In this document: positions 22,307-30,099 of the stretch, in pieces | Layout: each line of letters opens with the position of its first letter | Numbering within the stretch: position 1 is the stretch's first letter | NCBI GenBank assembly: GCA_019084435.1 | Contig: JAHRFV010000220.1 | Coordinates: 1-30,099 of the forward strand | Length of the DNA: 30,099 nt | From: Dethiosulfatibacter sp. | Lineage (GTDB): Bacteria; Bacillota_A; Clostridia; Tissierellales; Dethiosulfatibacteraceae | Direction: 5' to 3' | Made by a program: the position numbers and the translations under genes | The notes under the pieces: generated by a model | Database searches by the model: none | Seen by the model: the letters and a program-made list of their open reading frames with translations, nothing else | What the model was told of the DNA's origin: nothing

Positions 22307-24590
22307 TGCTAATAAAATCTTTGGTCATATATTTTCTATAATAGAACGTTCTGGCTCCCCAATCGTTTTTCAATCTATTTTCCATGGCTATACTATATCT
22401 TTCAACGTCGCTTGCATCTTGTTCTGAGGCTGGATATCGACTATATTTGCTTTTTACGAAAATAGCCGTGATTTCTTTGATGCTTTTTTCTCCTTGATTG
22501 TGAAATTTGTAGGCAATGCGGTTAGCGAGCTCGTAGTGAGTCTCGCCCTCTAACGGTGGATAACCCGATTCAGATATCAACATGGTGATATAATTATATA
22601 TTAAAATAATTTTTTGGTTATTTGTCATAAGAAGCATTCGTTTTTTCAATCGTTCAAAACGCAAGATACCCAAAAGGAATTTCATCGGAACAAACCCTAT
22701 TATTGCTAATGCCATCAACCAGAGAATCATTTTGGTCACTGAGAATGGAATGGTTGGTTCGCCGTTTGGAACGGGTGTTCCTCCGCCTCCACTGAAATCT
22801 TCATCGTCAATTTTGATGTCATCATTGTCTTCTCTTGGCTCTTTTTCACCACCATTTGAATCATTTGATCCATTTTGTCCGCCAGGTGATGCAGGATGTT
22901 CATCACGACGAATGATAGCAGGCAATGATGATGTGGGCTCAAACGTCATCCAGCCAACAGGTTCTATGAAAGCTTCTACCCAAGCATGGGCATTTTTCTG
23001 ATAGACCTCATAGAGACCCTCTGCTGCCTTCTCATGAGCAACATAGCCTTCTACATAACGGCTAGGTATACCCTCTAGTCTCAGCATTACAGTCATAGCA
23101 GTAGCATAGTAAGTGCAATACCCTATCTGACTATCAAATAGAAAAAAGTCGACAAATTCCCTCCCATCCGGCAAGTCATCAGCTTCTAATGTATATCGAT
23201 AATTCTCCCTGAGATATTTTTCAATCGCTAAGGCTTTTTCATAATCACTTTCAGCTTCTTTGACTATATCTTGAGTTAAATCTGTTGTCCTTTTAGTTAT
23301 TGAGTCAGGCAGATTAAGATATATATCAATATCTGATATCTCTGATTTTGTCAAATTGATGCCAGATATTATCAGGTCTGCATATTCAAGTGGTTTCCTT
23401 ATCTTAACGATGTAGCTTTCCCCTTTATACATGCCATCGGGATAAATAATTACACCATCCCGGTATACAACAATATCATGATTGCCTGCAGCCTCTATAG
23501 CCACAGGCTTAAACGGACTGAAAAGTGTTTTGGAGGAAAATAGCTGATGAACAATGGTCACTGAAGACGCCTCAAAAAACTTGTCTTCTTCCTCTTCCGT
23601 CAGTCCACCAAAATCCTCATACAGATTATAGACATCAAATGGATCGCTTACAGATAGCCAAGAATCACCTGAATAGATGTGATGAACATTTCCTCTCATA
23701 TACACCGGTTCGTCAGTATAAACCGTCATCAGAAGCTGTTCACCCAAAACCACAGGACCACCCAATCGTCCTGTGTCCCTTTGATAACCTGTGCTGGCAA
23801 GGTTAAAAAAATCTGCTTGACCTGTGCCTCTAATATAATGATTACCTCCGCGCATATCCTCAACAATCGGAAACACATCAAATACCTTTTGTTCAAGCCA
23901 TCTCCATCTTAGAAAATTGGTTCCTTTTGGTAGTAATCCTGCAATCAGAACAATAAAAACACTATAGACAAGAACTGTTCTCACCCAAGGTCTGTAAAGA
24001 TTTTCAAAATCATTTCCTTCCCTGTTTTTCCAAATATCCCTTTCTCTGAAAAACTTGTTTGTACCCATCAAAACAAAGAATGCAGCCAGAAAAACAATCA
24101 TCATCCATAAAGCTTGATCCACATAGGTGTACCAATAGAAAACAAAAAAACTCATATAAAGCGGCAACAGCCAGTAGATTTTCCTCCCCCCAAAAACAAA
24201 CCATCCTGTTACAAGTAAAATTAGCCCCAGTTGAATGCCCCATACCCACAGAACATTCTCAGCTTTTATATAGGCTTTTCCTTGTATGTACTCGACGATA
24301 TCTCTTGTGATATCTATAGAACGTGCAATAATATCAATCAGGAATATTTCCCTATATCGACTAATAAGTAGACCAGTTATAAAGACTAGTATTAACAACA
24401 CATATAGCACAATAGGTCTCTTGATGAACAACCTTATAACAGAACTTCCAACCACAACAACACCAATTTGTAGTAGAATATTCAATTTGACACCAATAAT
24501 AAGACCAAATATGTACATTAGACTGAATATCATTACAAAATAGACAATCATATGAATCATGTTTTGTCTCTTGGAGGACAGATTATCCAT
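22293..24590 (-). CDS. Transglutaminase-like membrane protein (TgpA-like, with DUF4129-type tail)
   Basis: This 765-residue membrane enzyme has several N-terminal membrane segments (about 12-35, 38-55, 58-78, 112-133, 138-175 and 205-222). A large extracytoplasmic region holds the transglutaminase/protease fold: nucleophile Cys492 in SQIGYCTYYATAMTVMLRL, then His535 in NAHAWVEAF, and Glu551 in TFEPTS where many relatives have Asp. A Gly/Asp/Glu-rich linker (about 565-612) leads to another membrane helix (about 619-642) and a cytoplasmic DUF4129-like region ending in a basic C-terminus. It is the third gene of a MoxR-DUF58-transglutaminase operon (8-bp overlap with DUF58). This arrangement is widespread and poorly understood. 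Physiological substrate unknown. Confidence 0.92.
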   Translation of the reverse strand: MDNLSSKRQNMIHMIVYFVMIFSLMYIFGLIIGVKLNILLQIGVVVVGSSVIRLFIKRPIVLYVLLILVFITGLLISRYREIFLIDIIARSIDITRDIVEYIQGKAYIKAENVLWVWGIQLGLILLVTGWFVFGGRKIYWLLPLYMSFFVFYWYTYVDQALWMMIVFLAAFFVLMGTNKFFRERDIWKNREGNDFENLYRPWVRTVLVYSVFIVLIAGLLPKGTNFLRWRWLEQKVFDVFPIVEDMRGGNHYIRGTGQADFFNLASTGYQRDTGRLGGPVVLGEQLLMTVYTDEPVYMRGNVHHIYSGDSWLSVSDPFDVYNLYEDFGGLTEEEEDKFFEASSVTIVHQLFSSKTLFSPFKPVAIEAAGNHDIVVYRDGVIIYPDGMYKGESYIVKIRKPLEYADLIISGINLTKSEISDIDIYLNLPDSITKRTTDLTQDIVKEAESDYEKALAIEKYLRENYRYTLEADDLPDGREFVDFFLFDSQIGYCTYYATAMTVMLRLEGIPSRYVEGYVAHEKAAEGLYEVYQKNAHAWVEAFIEPVGWMTFEPTSSLPAIIRRDEHPASPGGQNGSNDSNGGEKEPREDNDDIKIDDEDFSGGGGTPVPNGEPTIPFSVTKMILWLMALAIIGFVPMKFLLGILRFERLKKRMLLMTNNQKIILIYNYITMLISESGYPPLEGETHYELANRIAYKFHNQGEKSIKEITAIFVKSKYSRYPASEQDASDVERYSIAMENRLKNDWGARTFYYRKYMTKDFISTIFG

Positions 24591-25788
24591 ATTGGGCCTC
24601 CATTGCTTCTTTAATACTTGTATTGAAATCTATAGCATAGAGGTTGATTCCCTCTTGCTTCAATTTCTTTTCAATATTATTATCTATCCATCCATTGTTG
24701 TTTTCTCTATCCATAACAACAATAAACAGTGGATTTAGATTACTCATTTTAAGATGTATGCCTTGGGCTCCCATGGCTTTATCCAAGCAAGATGTTACGA
24801 TAATAACCGTCGCACCTTTTCTTATGGTTTCAACCCTTGGTTTCATAAAAGCCCTGAAGTCTTCCTCTCCATCTCCCTTGAACAAAGCCATAGCTTCTAG
24901 GAAAGGTTTCATGTCCGATTTCTCTTGCCCATAAATCTGTACGAAATCCTGACCTTTCTGAGTCTCTAGAAAAACCTCCACATGTTGCTCTAAGCAATAA
25001 TTCACCATGCAGACAGCAACATCCACAATCTTGTCCTCCAAGCGTCGATCCACATCCTTGGCAAAATGCTTATGATTGTTATCAACAAACACCTCTACAT
25101 GGGTATCTCCTCTATTTTCATAATCTTTTACTATAATCTCATCTTTTTTAGCGGACATTTTCCAGTGCACCCGTTTTAGGGAATCTCCCTCTTGATAAGA
25201 TTTGAGAGCGGTTGTACGACTTTTGTCAACAAACGCTTGGTCGAAAACCCTAAGCTCTCCCAGCTGCTGGCTTGCCATTATCTCGAATGTGGAAAGCCGT
25301 ATGATTCTAGGATAAACAATTAAACCAATTTTGCTTTTGATGCTTTTTCTAAGTGAAAAGAATCTGAAAACATCATTGACAATAACCTCGACATCTCCCA
25401 GTTCATAGTACCCTCTTCTTTTAAGTATTATGGTTTCGTTTTTAGAAAAGCTCTGCTTTGCTTCAAGGGTTATGATTTCTTTGGGAGTTTCTATCCCAGA
25501 CAGACGTTTTGATATAAAGCTATTTAACTCTAAAAATGGAATTCGGAAAATGCTTCTGTTCCTGATTTGATAACCTATATTCACTGACTCTCCAATATAA
25601 AAAGCCTCCCTCGGCAAATCGATACTTCCGGTTAGGCTTTGAAGCACAATAAAACTGTGTGTCCATGGAATGAGCAATGCCAACAAGAACACGTATAACA
25701 TAAAATAGGGCATGTATCCACCAATTAATGCAACAGCGAAAAATAACAAGAATCCTAAAATCAGTAACTTTATTGAATGGTTAACCAT
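24583..25788 (-). CDS. DUF58 domain-containing protein
   Basis: The 401-residue protein has two close membrane segments at the N-terminus (about 7-50). A beta-rich extracellular-like stretch follows, with typical SIDLPREAFYIGESVNIGYQ. The DUF58 core is at about 195-240: YQEGDSLKRVHWKMSAKKDE and IIVKDYE, the family's signature. A von Willebrand-A-like remainder carries VEVFVDNN and TVIIVTSCLDKAMG. No enzymatic role is established for the family. It is genetically tied to MoxR ATPases, which are thought to act on it as chaperones. The gene overlaps its neighbours by 8 bp on both sides, so the three proteins are translated from one message, probably in fixed ratio. Confidence 0.92.
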   Translation of the reverse strand: MVNHSIKLLILGFLLFFAVALIGGYMPYFMLYVFLLALLIPWTHSFIVLQSLTGSIDLPREAFYIGESVNIGYQIRNRSIFRIPFLELNSFISKRLSGIETPKEIITLEAKQSFSKNETIILKRRGYYELGDVEVIVNDVFRFFSLRKSIKSKIGLIVYPRIIRLSTFEIMASQQLGELRVFDQAFVDKSRTTALKSYQEGDSLKRVHWKMSAKKDEIIVKDYENRGDTHVEVFVDNNHKHFAKDVDRRLEDKIVDVAVCMVNYCLEQHVEVFLETQKGQDFVQIYGQEKSDMKPFLEAMALFKGDGEEDFRAFMKPRVETIRKGATVIIVTSCLDKAMGAQGIHLKMSNLNPLFIVVMDRENNNGWIDNNIEKKLKQEGINLYAIDFNTSIKEAMEAQYG

Positions 25789-26722
25789 GGGAAATCACCG
25801 GGACAAATACCCGTTTCAATACTCCTATTAGTACCTCATCTATTTTTTTACCCTCTATTCTTGCTTCTGGCGATAAAATAAGACGATGACCCAATACTGA
25901 CGGTACCATTTCCTTGACATCATCAGGAATCACATAATCGCGCCCTAAAACGAACGCCTTGGCCTTTGAAGCCTTCAAGAGGTCAATGGCAGCACGAGGA
26001 CTCGCCCCCAATTGCAAACTCTCGTGGCTTCTTGTCACATTTGCAATGTTGATAATATAATCCAAAATATCATCGTGTGCTGTTATATTTTCCACTTCTC
26101 TTTGCATGTCAAGAATCTCTGATTGTGTCACAACTGTATCTATATGACTTAGATCTTTATGGGATGAGTGATTTTTCAGTATTTGCCTCTCATCTGCTTT
26201 CTGCGGATATCCAATGGATAATCTCATCAAGAAGCGATCAAGTTGGGCCTCCGGTAATGGAAAGGTTCCTTGGTACTCGAGGGGATTTTGTGTTGCCAAA
26301 ACCATAAAAGGTTTCTCCAAAATAAAGTGAGTGTCTTCCGTTGACACTTCACCCTCTTCCATAGCCTGCAATAGACTTGACTGTGTTTTAGGAGAGGTTC
26401 GGTTAATCTCATCAGCCAAAAAAACCTGATTAAAGATGGGGCCTTTTTTAAAAACAAAGTTGCCGGTGTTTTTATCATATATATTGACACCAATAATATC
26501 AGATGGCATTAGATCAGGCGTGAACTGAACCCGCTTATAGGAAAGATCCATCGTCTTGGCAAGCGCTTTGACCAAAGTGGTTTTACCCACACCTGGAACA
26601 TCCTCGATCAATAAATGTCCTGCTGCCAGCAAAGCAATTAGGACTTTTTCCAGCACTTCGTCTTTTCCAATGATAGCTTTTTTCATATTGTCCATTATTA
26701 CAATCATTTTATTATTTCTCAT
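25781..26722 (-). CDS. MoxR family AAA+ ATPase
   Basis: This is a cytoplasmic chaperone-like ATPase of 313 residues. It shows IGKDEVLEKVLIALLAAGHLL at the N-terminus and Walker A DVPGVGKTT (41-49). The FTPDLMPSDIIG segment, Walker B VFLADEINRTSPKTQSSLLQ (100-119), sensor-1 LATQNP with Asn146, and the lid motif GASPRAAIDLLKASKAKAF also match. All match the MoxR (AAA_3) family at its normal length. It heads the MoxR-DUF58-transglutaminase operon, whose products probably form or maintain an envelope complex. The ATG gives the start. I see no strong AGGAGG site (only GGAGAAATAAT upstream). Confidence 0.95.
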   Translation of the reverse strand: MRNNKMIVIMDNMKKAIIGKDEVLEKVLIALLAAGHLLIEDVPGVGKTTLVKALAKTMDLSYKRVQFTPDLMPSDIIGVNIYDKNTGNFVFKKGPIFNQVFLADEINRTSPKTQSSLLQAMEEGEVSTEDTHFILEKPFMVLATQNPLEYQGTFPLPEAQLDRFLMRLSIGYPQKADERQILKNHSSHKDLSHIDTVVTQSEILDMQREVENITAHDDILDYIINIANVTRSHESLQLGASPRAAIDLLKASKAKAFVLGRDYVIPDDVKEMVPSVLGHRLILSPEARIEGKKIDEVLIGVLKRVFVPVISHG

Positions 26723-26776
26723 ATTATTTCTCCAATTTTGATATCTGTTGTTACTTTATTGCCTATTTATCTATTA

Positions 26777-26782
26777 ATTATA
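26777..26782 (-). promoter_or_regulatory. Possible -10 element for the MoxR operon
   Basis: The minus strand has a perfect TATAAT about 55 bases before the MoxR ATG, but only a poor -35 (TCTGAT at 17 bases). The short divergent gap (156 bases) must hold promoters for both directions. Confidence 0.35.
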
Positions 26783-26812
26783 TCACGAAATCCCGAATAA
26801 TCAGAAAGATTT

Positions 26813-26845
26813 TTGACTTAAAGACAGTCCAAATTATGATATAAT
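26813..26845 (+). promoter_or_regulatory. Sigma-A-type promoter of the Ldh-family dehydrogenase gene
   Basis: TTGACT (26813-26818) is followed by TATGAT (26835-26840) at 16 bases. An overlapping perfect TATAAT (26840-26845) would need a 21-base spacer. Either gives a leader of about 25-30 bases before the ATG at 26879. Confidence 0.55.
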
Positions 26846-26878
26846 GAGTCATATGACAAAATTCTAAAGGAGAAGGAG

Positions 26879-27958
26879 ATGCATTGGGTAAAATTCGAGT
26901 TAATGGAAGAATACATGGTAAAAGTTTTCATTGCAGCAGGCGTACCGGAGGATGATGCGAGAATATGTGCCGAGGTGTTGATAGAGTCGGACAAAAGAGG
27001 TATAGACTCTCACGGAATTGGTCGATTAAAGCCCATTTATATTGACCGAATCATCGAGGGCATCATCAACCCAATCACTAAGATCGATATCATTAAGGAT
27101 GGACCAACTACTGCAGTGTTGGATGGCAATAACGGAATGGGACAGGTGGTATCAAAGCACGCCATGTCATTAGCTATCGAGAAAGCCAGAAAATTTGGTA
27201 TGGGAATGGTAGCGGTTAGAAACTCCAATCACTATGGCATAGCTGGTTATTATGCTACAATGGCTACTGAGCAAGGAATGATTGGTATGACCGGAACCAA
27301 CGCCAGACCATCTATCGCACCAACTTTTGGTGTCGAAAATATGCTTGGCACTAATCCTTTGGTCTTTGGCATGCCTACTGATGAAGCTTTTCCTTTTGTT
27401 CTGGACTGCGCCACCTCCATCACCCAGCGTGGCAAGATAGAGGTCTATCAGCGCGAGGGGAAAACACTGCCTGAGGGTTGGGTTATTGGTGCTGACGGAA
27501 ATCCAAGAACTGACACCGAACAGGTCCTTAAGGATTTGCTTACAGGTGGGGCGGCATTAGCGCCACTCGGAGGCATCGGAGAGGAGCTTGGGGGGTATAA
27601 GGGCTATGGCTTTGCTACGATTGTGGAAATTCTGTCTGCTGCATTGCAGGGCGGTGTTTTTCTAAAAGCATTATCTGGATTCCAAGATTCAAAAAAAGTT
27701 CCTTACAAACTTGGACACTTCTTTATGGCAATTGATGTGGAAGCCTTCACAACATTGGATGAATTCAAGAAAACAACCGGTGATATTCTAAGAGAATTGA
27801 GAGCCTCTAAAAAGGCACCCGGAGAGAATCGCATCTATACTGCAGGTGAAAAAGAGTATCTTGCCTGGGAATACCGAAAAAACAAAGGCGTTCCAATCAA
27901 TGATGCTTTGGAAAAAGATATTGCTGCAATTGAAAAAATCTATGGAATAACAATTTGA
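26879..27958 (+). CDS. Ldh family (malate/L-lactate/ureidoglycolate type) NAD(P)-dependent oxidoreductase
   Basis: This is a cytoplasmic dehydrogenase of the malate/L-sulfolactate/L-lactate (type 2) family, which does not use a Rossmann fold. It should interconvert a 2-hydroxy acid and its 2-keto acid. In its 359 residues the family signatures are SDKRGIDSHGIGRL (His45), RNSNHYGIAGYY (His118), GMTGTNARPSIAPTFG, MLGTNPLVFGMP, VLDCATSITQRGKIEVY and LGGYKGYGFATIVEIL. The ATG follows AAAGGAGAAGGAG closely. The protein aligns from its first residues with the family pattern (VKFELMEEYMVKVFIAAGV), so this start is sound. Substrate is not decidable from motifs. It is divergent from the MoxR operon and may be cotranscribed with the small membrane protein after it. 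Confidence 0.93.
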   Translation: MHWVKFELMEEYMVKVFIAAGVPEDDARICAEVLIESDKRGIDSHGIGRLKPIYIDRIIEGIINPITKIDIIKDGPTTAVLDGNNGMGQVVSKHAMSLAIEKARKFGMGMVAVRNSNHYGIAGYYATMATEQGMIGMTGTNARPSIAPTFGVENMLGTNPLVFGMPTDEAFPFVLDCATSITQRGKIEVYQREGKTLPEGWVIGADGNPRTDTEQVLKDLLTGGAALAPLGGIGEELGGYKGYGFATIVEILSAALQGGVFLKALSGFQDSKKVPYKLGHFFMAIDVEAFTTLDEFKKTTGDILRELRASKKAPGENRIYTAGEKEYLAWEYRKNKGVPINDALEKDIAAIEKIYGITI

Positions 27959-28005
27959 AAATATATAATGGAGGTTATCCTATATCCGAGTATATTAAAA
28001 GAGTT

Positions 28006-28194
28006 ATGGACTCAGCACACAAGTATTCTGTCTTTGATTTCGGTATTTTTAAGACCATGTTTATCACCTTTGGAATACTGCTAGGTTTGAATTTTCCCAT
28101 TCCACTTTTTCGCATAATCTGGCTCATCATATTAATATTTGGGTTGTCAATGGAAGTTAACCCAGCGCCACATCTAGAACCATCATCACAGTAA
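28006..28194 (+). CDS. Small single- or two-pass membrane protein
   Basis: From the ATG at 28006 this encodes 62 residues: [20 protein letters not shown], then a hydrophobic stretch interrupted by FPIPLF (two short membrane helices), and a Pro-rich tail. A TTG at 27955, overlapping the stop of the dehydrogenase gene, would extend it to 79 residues. Neither start has a good ribosome site. The layout (short polar start ending in F..K, then a G.L.G membrane helix) resembles small clostridial proteins often labelled as phosphate-transporter permease fragments, for which no function is known to me. Its last 38 bases overlap the end of the convergent ZIP gene. Moderate doubt that it is expressed. 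Confidence 0.5.
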   Translation: MDSAHKYSVFDFGIFKTMFITFGILLGLNFPIPLFRIIWLIILIFGLSMEVNPAPHLEPSSQ

Positions 28195-28969
28195 ACCCAA
28201 TCATACAACCAATTGTAGCAATATCGGTACGGTGGTCTCTCTGAGCTTCAGGAATCAATTCTTCCACAACAACGTATATCATAGCACCTGCGGCAAAAGC
28301 CAGTGCATAAGGTAATATGGGTCTTGCATAAATAACCGCAGCCGCACCGACAACTCCCGCTATCGGTTCAACAACACCAGAAGCCTGACCGTAAATAAAA
28401 GCCTTAGTTCTACTGAAGCCCTCACGTCTCAATGGTATTGAAACTGCTGCGCCTTCTGGGAAGTTTTGAATGCCTATTCCAATAGCAAGCGCGACAGCTC
28501 CCGCCAGACTCGCTGATGGAAGTCCATACGCGACAGCGCCAAAAGCCACACCAACAGCCAAACCTTCAGGAATATTATGGAGTGTGATTGCCAACACCAG
28601 CAAGACGCTTCGTTGCCAACCGGTTTTAATTCCTTCCGCTTGTGATTTATCTAAACCTATGTGCAGATGGGGTAATATATTATCCACTATTAAAAGAAAT
28701 CCACCACCCGCCAGAAACCCAATTGCCACTGGACGCCAAGAAGACAATCCCATTTGCTCAGCCATTTCGATAGCAGGTGCCAGCAATGACCAGAAGCTAG
28801 CAGCAATCATTACACCAGCAGCAAATCCTAGCATACCGTCAAGAATAGTCTGGGATATTTTTTTGAAAAAGAAAACAAGCCCTGCTCCCATGGCAGTTAC
28901 ACCCCAGGTGAAAAGAGTTGCAATCAGTGCTTGAATAACCGGATCGAATTGTCCTATCCATGCCAACAT
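28157..28969 (-). CDS. ZIP family metal transporter (GufA-like)
   Basis: This membrane transporter imports divalent metal ions such as zinc. From the ATG at 28969 (270 residues) there are eight predicted helices. The metal-site motifs are HNIPEG (about 131-136) in helix 4, QNFPEG (about 168-173) in helix 5, VVEPIAG (about 199-205), and VEELIPEA (about 235-242). [12 protein letters not shown] (about 96-107) is the loop typical of the bacterial GufA/ZIP11 branch. I use the ATG at 28969 because AAGGGG lies eight bases before it. A GTG three codons upstream overlaps that site. It starts 32 bases after the DUF2156 stop codon and is probably cotranscribed with it. No metal-responsive operator is evident. 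Confidence 0.93.
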   Translation of the reverse strand: MLAWIGQFDPVIQALIATLFTWGVTAMGAGLVFFFKKISQTILDGMLGFAAGVMIAASFWSLLAPAIEMAEQMGLSSWRPVAIGFLAGGGFLLIVDNILPHLHIGLDKSQAEGIKTGWQRSVLLVLAITLHNIPEGLAVGVAFGAVAYGLPSASLAGAVALAIGIGIQNFPEGAAVSIPLRREGFSRTKAFIYGQASGVVEPIAGVVGAAAVIYARPILPYALAFAAGAMIYVVVEELIPEAQRDHRTDIATIGCMIGFTVMMVLDVALG

Positions 28970-29001
28970 TTCTAACACCCCTTCATAATTATTGGTGCCT
29001 C

Positions 29002-29970
29002 TTACTTCATCGAATGGTCAAATGTCCATTTTTCAACCATATGATGAGGATTATATGCCTGTTTCGCTTTTCGCAATCCTTCAAGTCCCAGATCCTGTTC
29101 TCTGTTGATAAAGGCGAATCTACCCAGCACGTGAGCAGCCATCCTGTGGTTTATTGCTGCATAGATTCCCTGGATATCATGGCTTGCCTTTTCTATATGG
29201 ATCAAAAACATATCTTCGGTCAACGGTTCTCCAATAGAAAAAGCCTTTGGTAAACCATCAACATAGATGATAATACCTTCCACACCCCGCCCGCTGTAAA
29301 ACATCCAATCCGTAAGGATATCCTTGATTCCCTCAAATTCTTTGCACAGATCCTGATTTTCAGAACACTCTCTGTCTACACACCAACCTTTGGCAACCAA
29401 CAGAGCATCCAATGCATTGTCTTGGTTTATCGGTTCATGATTATTACTATCTCTATAAAGCTTCTCGAACTGATTCAGATTATTCTTTTTTCTGTGGTAT
29501 ATCTTGCCGCTCAGATTCACCAGGTCTTCTGTCAGATAACAGTAGTCATAGGAATCCTCATTGGTGTTAAATTGATTTTCAACATCATTCGCATCTCCCA
29601 ATACTTCCCACGATAGCAGAAGATTTTTATAAACCAATCCAATGTATCTAAATTTCAACTTAATCTCTTCTGATTTGCAAAATTCAATCAGTAATAAGGT
29701 TGATTGCTTTAAAGCCTTTTCATCTGAATAATCTCCTATAGGTTCAGAAAAAGCTGTATTGTCTGGATCATTCGGATAAAAGCAGATAAAAAGATAGCCA
29801 TCAAGTTCAATAGCATGCAGATCATATTTATTTCTCCAAATGATCAAATTGGTCAAATTATAATCATGTGCTTCCGATTTATAGGACTTGTAATAAGGTT
29901 TAAGTAAATCATAATCCTTCTTGTAAATAGGTTTCAGCCTGATGCTTATTTGCATTATAGTCAAGTCCAT
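29002..29970 (-). CDS. DUF2156 (phosphatidylglycerol lysyltransferase-like GNAT) domain protein
   Basis: The 322-residue soluble protein has two GNAT-like halves typical of DUF2156. The first half (about 8-140) carries [20 protein letters not shown] and [10 protein letters not shown]. After [20 protein letters not shown] and [10 protein letters not shown] (about 140-172), the second half carries [20 protein letters not shown] followed by KAFSIGEPL, then [20 protein letters not shown] and PHHMVEKW at the end. The domain is shared with the catalytic part of MprF, but there is no membrane flippase part here, so a lipid-lysylation role cannot be assumed. Stand-alone members are common in Clostridia without assigned function. 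The ATG has only a distant GAGG in front, so the start is not certain. Confidence 0.88.
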   Translation of the reverse strand: MDLTIMQISIRLKPIYKKDYDLLKPYYKSYKSEAHDYNLTNLIIWRNKYDLHAIELDGYLFICFYPNDPDNTAFSEPIGDYSDEKALKQSTLLLIEFCKSEEIKLKFRYIGLVYKNLLLSWEVLGDANDVENQFNTNEDSYDYCYLTEDLVNLSGKIYHRKKNNLNQFEKLYRDSNNHEPINQDNALDALLVAKGWCVDRECSENQDLCKEFEGIKDILTDWMFYSGRGVEGIIIYVDGLPKAFSIGEPLTEDMFLIHIEKASHDIQGIYAAINHRMAAHVLGRFAFINREQDLGLEGLRKAKQAYNPHHMVEKWTFDHSMK

Positions 29971-30099
29971 ATTAGTGTGTAAATTCCTCGGGTATCATTT
30001 TGTGGTCAATCATCCAGCCTAATCGAGCGGTTTATGCCGCGAAAGCCTATTGATAGTGAGATATCGCCATGGTAGACTTTCCATTGCGGCATCATGGAC
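29971..30099 (-). other. Window edge, possible 3' end of an unidentified minus-strand gene
   Basis: On the minus strand two frames run open from the window edge: one ends at a TAG near 30020 (…ESLPWRYLTINRLSRHKPLD), the other at a TGA near 30012 (…WKVYHGDISLSIGFRGINRS…). Neither matches anything I recognise, and the piece is too short to choose. No promoter for the DUF2156 gene is evident here. Confidence 0.25.

Noticed and set aside
28470..28934. 154-codon frame opposite the ZIP gene
   Set aside because: It is an antisense shadow of a transporter with all metal-site motifs; the Pro/Ala/Ile bias comes from the reverse strand.

Overview
The window reads as chromosomal DNA of a low-GC, Gram-positive anaerobe of the Clostridia type. 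Reasons: strong AGGAGG ribosome sites, AT-rich intergenic DNA, several TTG starts, SLH-domain surface proteins, a split CapA/CapB/CapC tyrosine-kinase module, and a sigma-54 activator beside a TAXI-type TRAP transporter. I cannot name a genus. I see no rRNA, tRNA, CRISPR array, phage or intact insertion sequence. Almost all genes lie on the minus strand, so the text below follows transcription from right to left within each block.

Left block (1-9.8 kb). An Asp/Glu-racemase gene and an S58 (P1) peptidase gene form an overlapping pair. They are followed by a terminator, a dispersed structured repeat, and a two-component system: a kinase with an extracellular amino-acid-binding-like domain and an NtrC-type regulator. 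Next comes a complete TAXI TRAP transporter (binding lipoprotein, DUF1850 protein, fused permease). A full-consensus -24/-12 promoter, TGGCAC-N5-TTGCT, lies just upstream of the binding-protein gene, and a double palindrome lies about 140 bp further upstream, where an NtrC-type enhancer would be expected. A weaker -24/-12 candidate precedes the racemase-peptidase pair. The region therefore looks like a sense-import-process regulon. The first 700 bases hold two copies of a roughly 130-bp two-hairpin repeat, a half-copy, and a 46-codon ORF with a perfect ribosome site that looks like a gene remnant. A third repeat copy sits at 7.8-8.0 kb.

Middle block (10-19.8 kb). It holds mscL, a beta-hydroxyacid dehydrogenase, and a large signalling protein (SBP_bac_3-TM-GAF-PAS-GGDEF-HD-GYP) between two inverted copies of a palindromic terminator. 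A likely operon follows, of two SLH-domain proteins, CapA/Wzz, CapB tyrosine kinase and CapC/CpsB phosphatase. The CpsB protein is unusual: its PHP domain is followed by a membrane segment, a Thr/Glu-rich linker and a helical, probably extracellular, tail. No glycosyltransferase or polymerase gene accompanies this module.

Right block (19.9-30.1 kb). It contains a DUF3159-like membrane protein with a metallophosphoesterase, a divergent PAP2-type phosphatase, an overlapping MoxR-DUF58-transglutaminase operon, a divergent Ldh-family dehydrogenase followed by a small membrane protein, and a DUF2156 protein followed by a ZIP metal transporter. The last 130 bases may hold the 3' end of another gene, but two frames remain possible.
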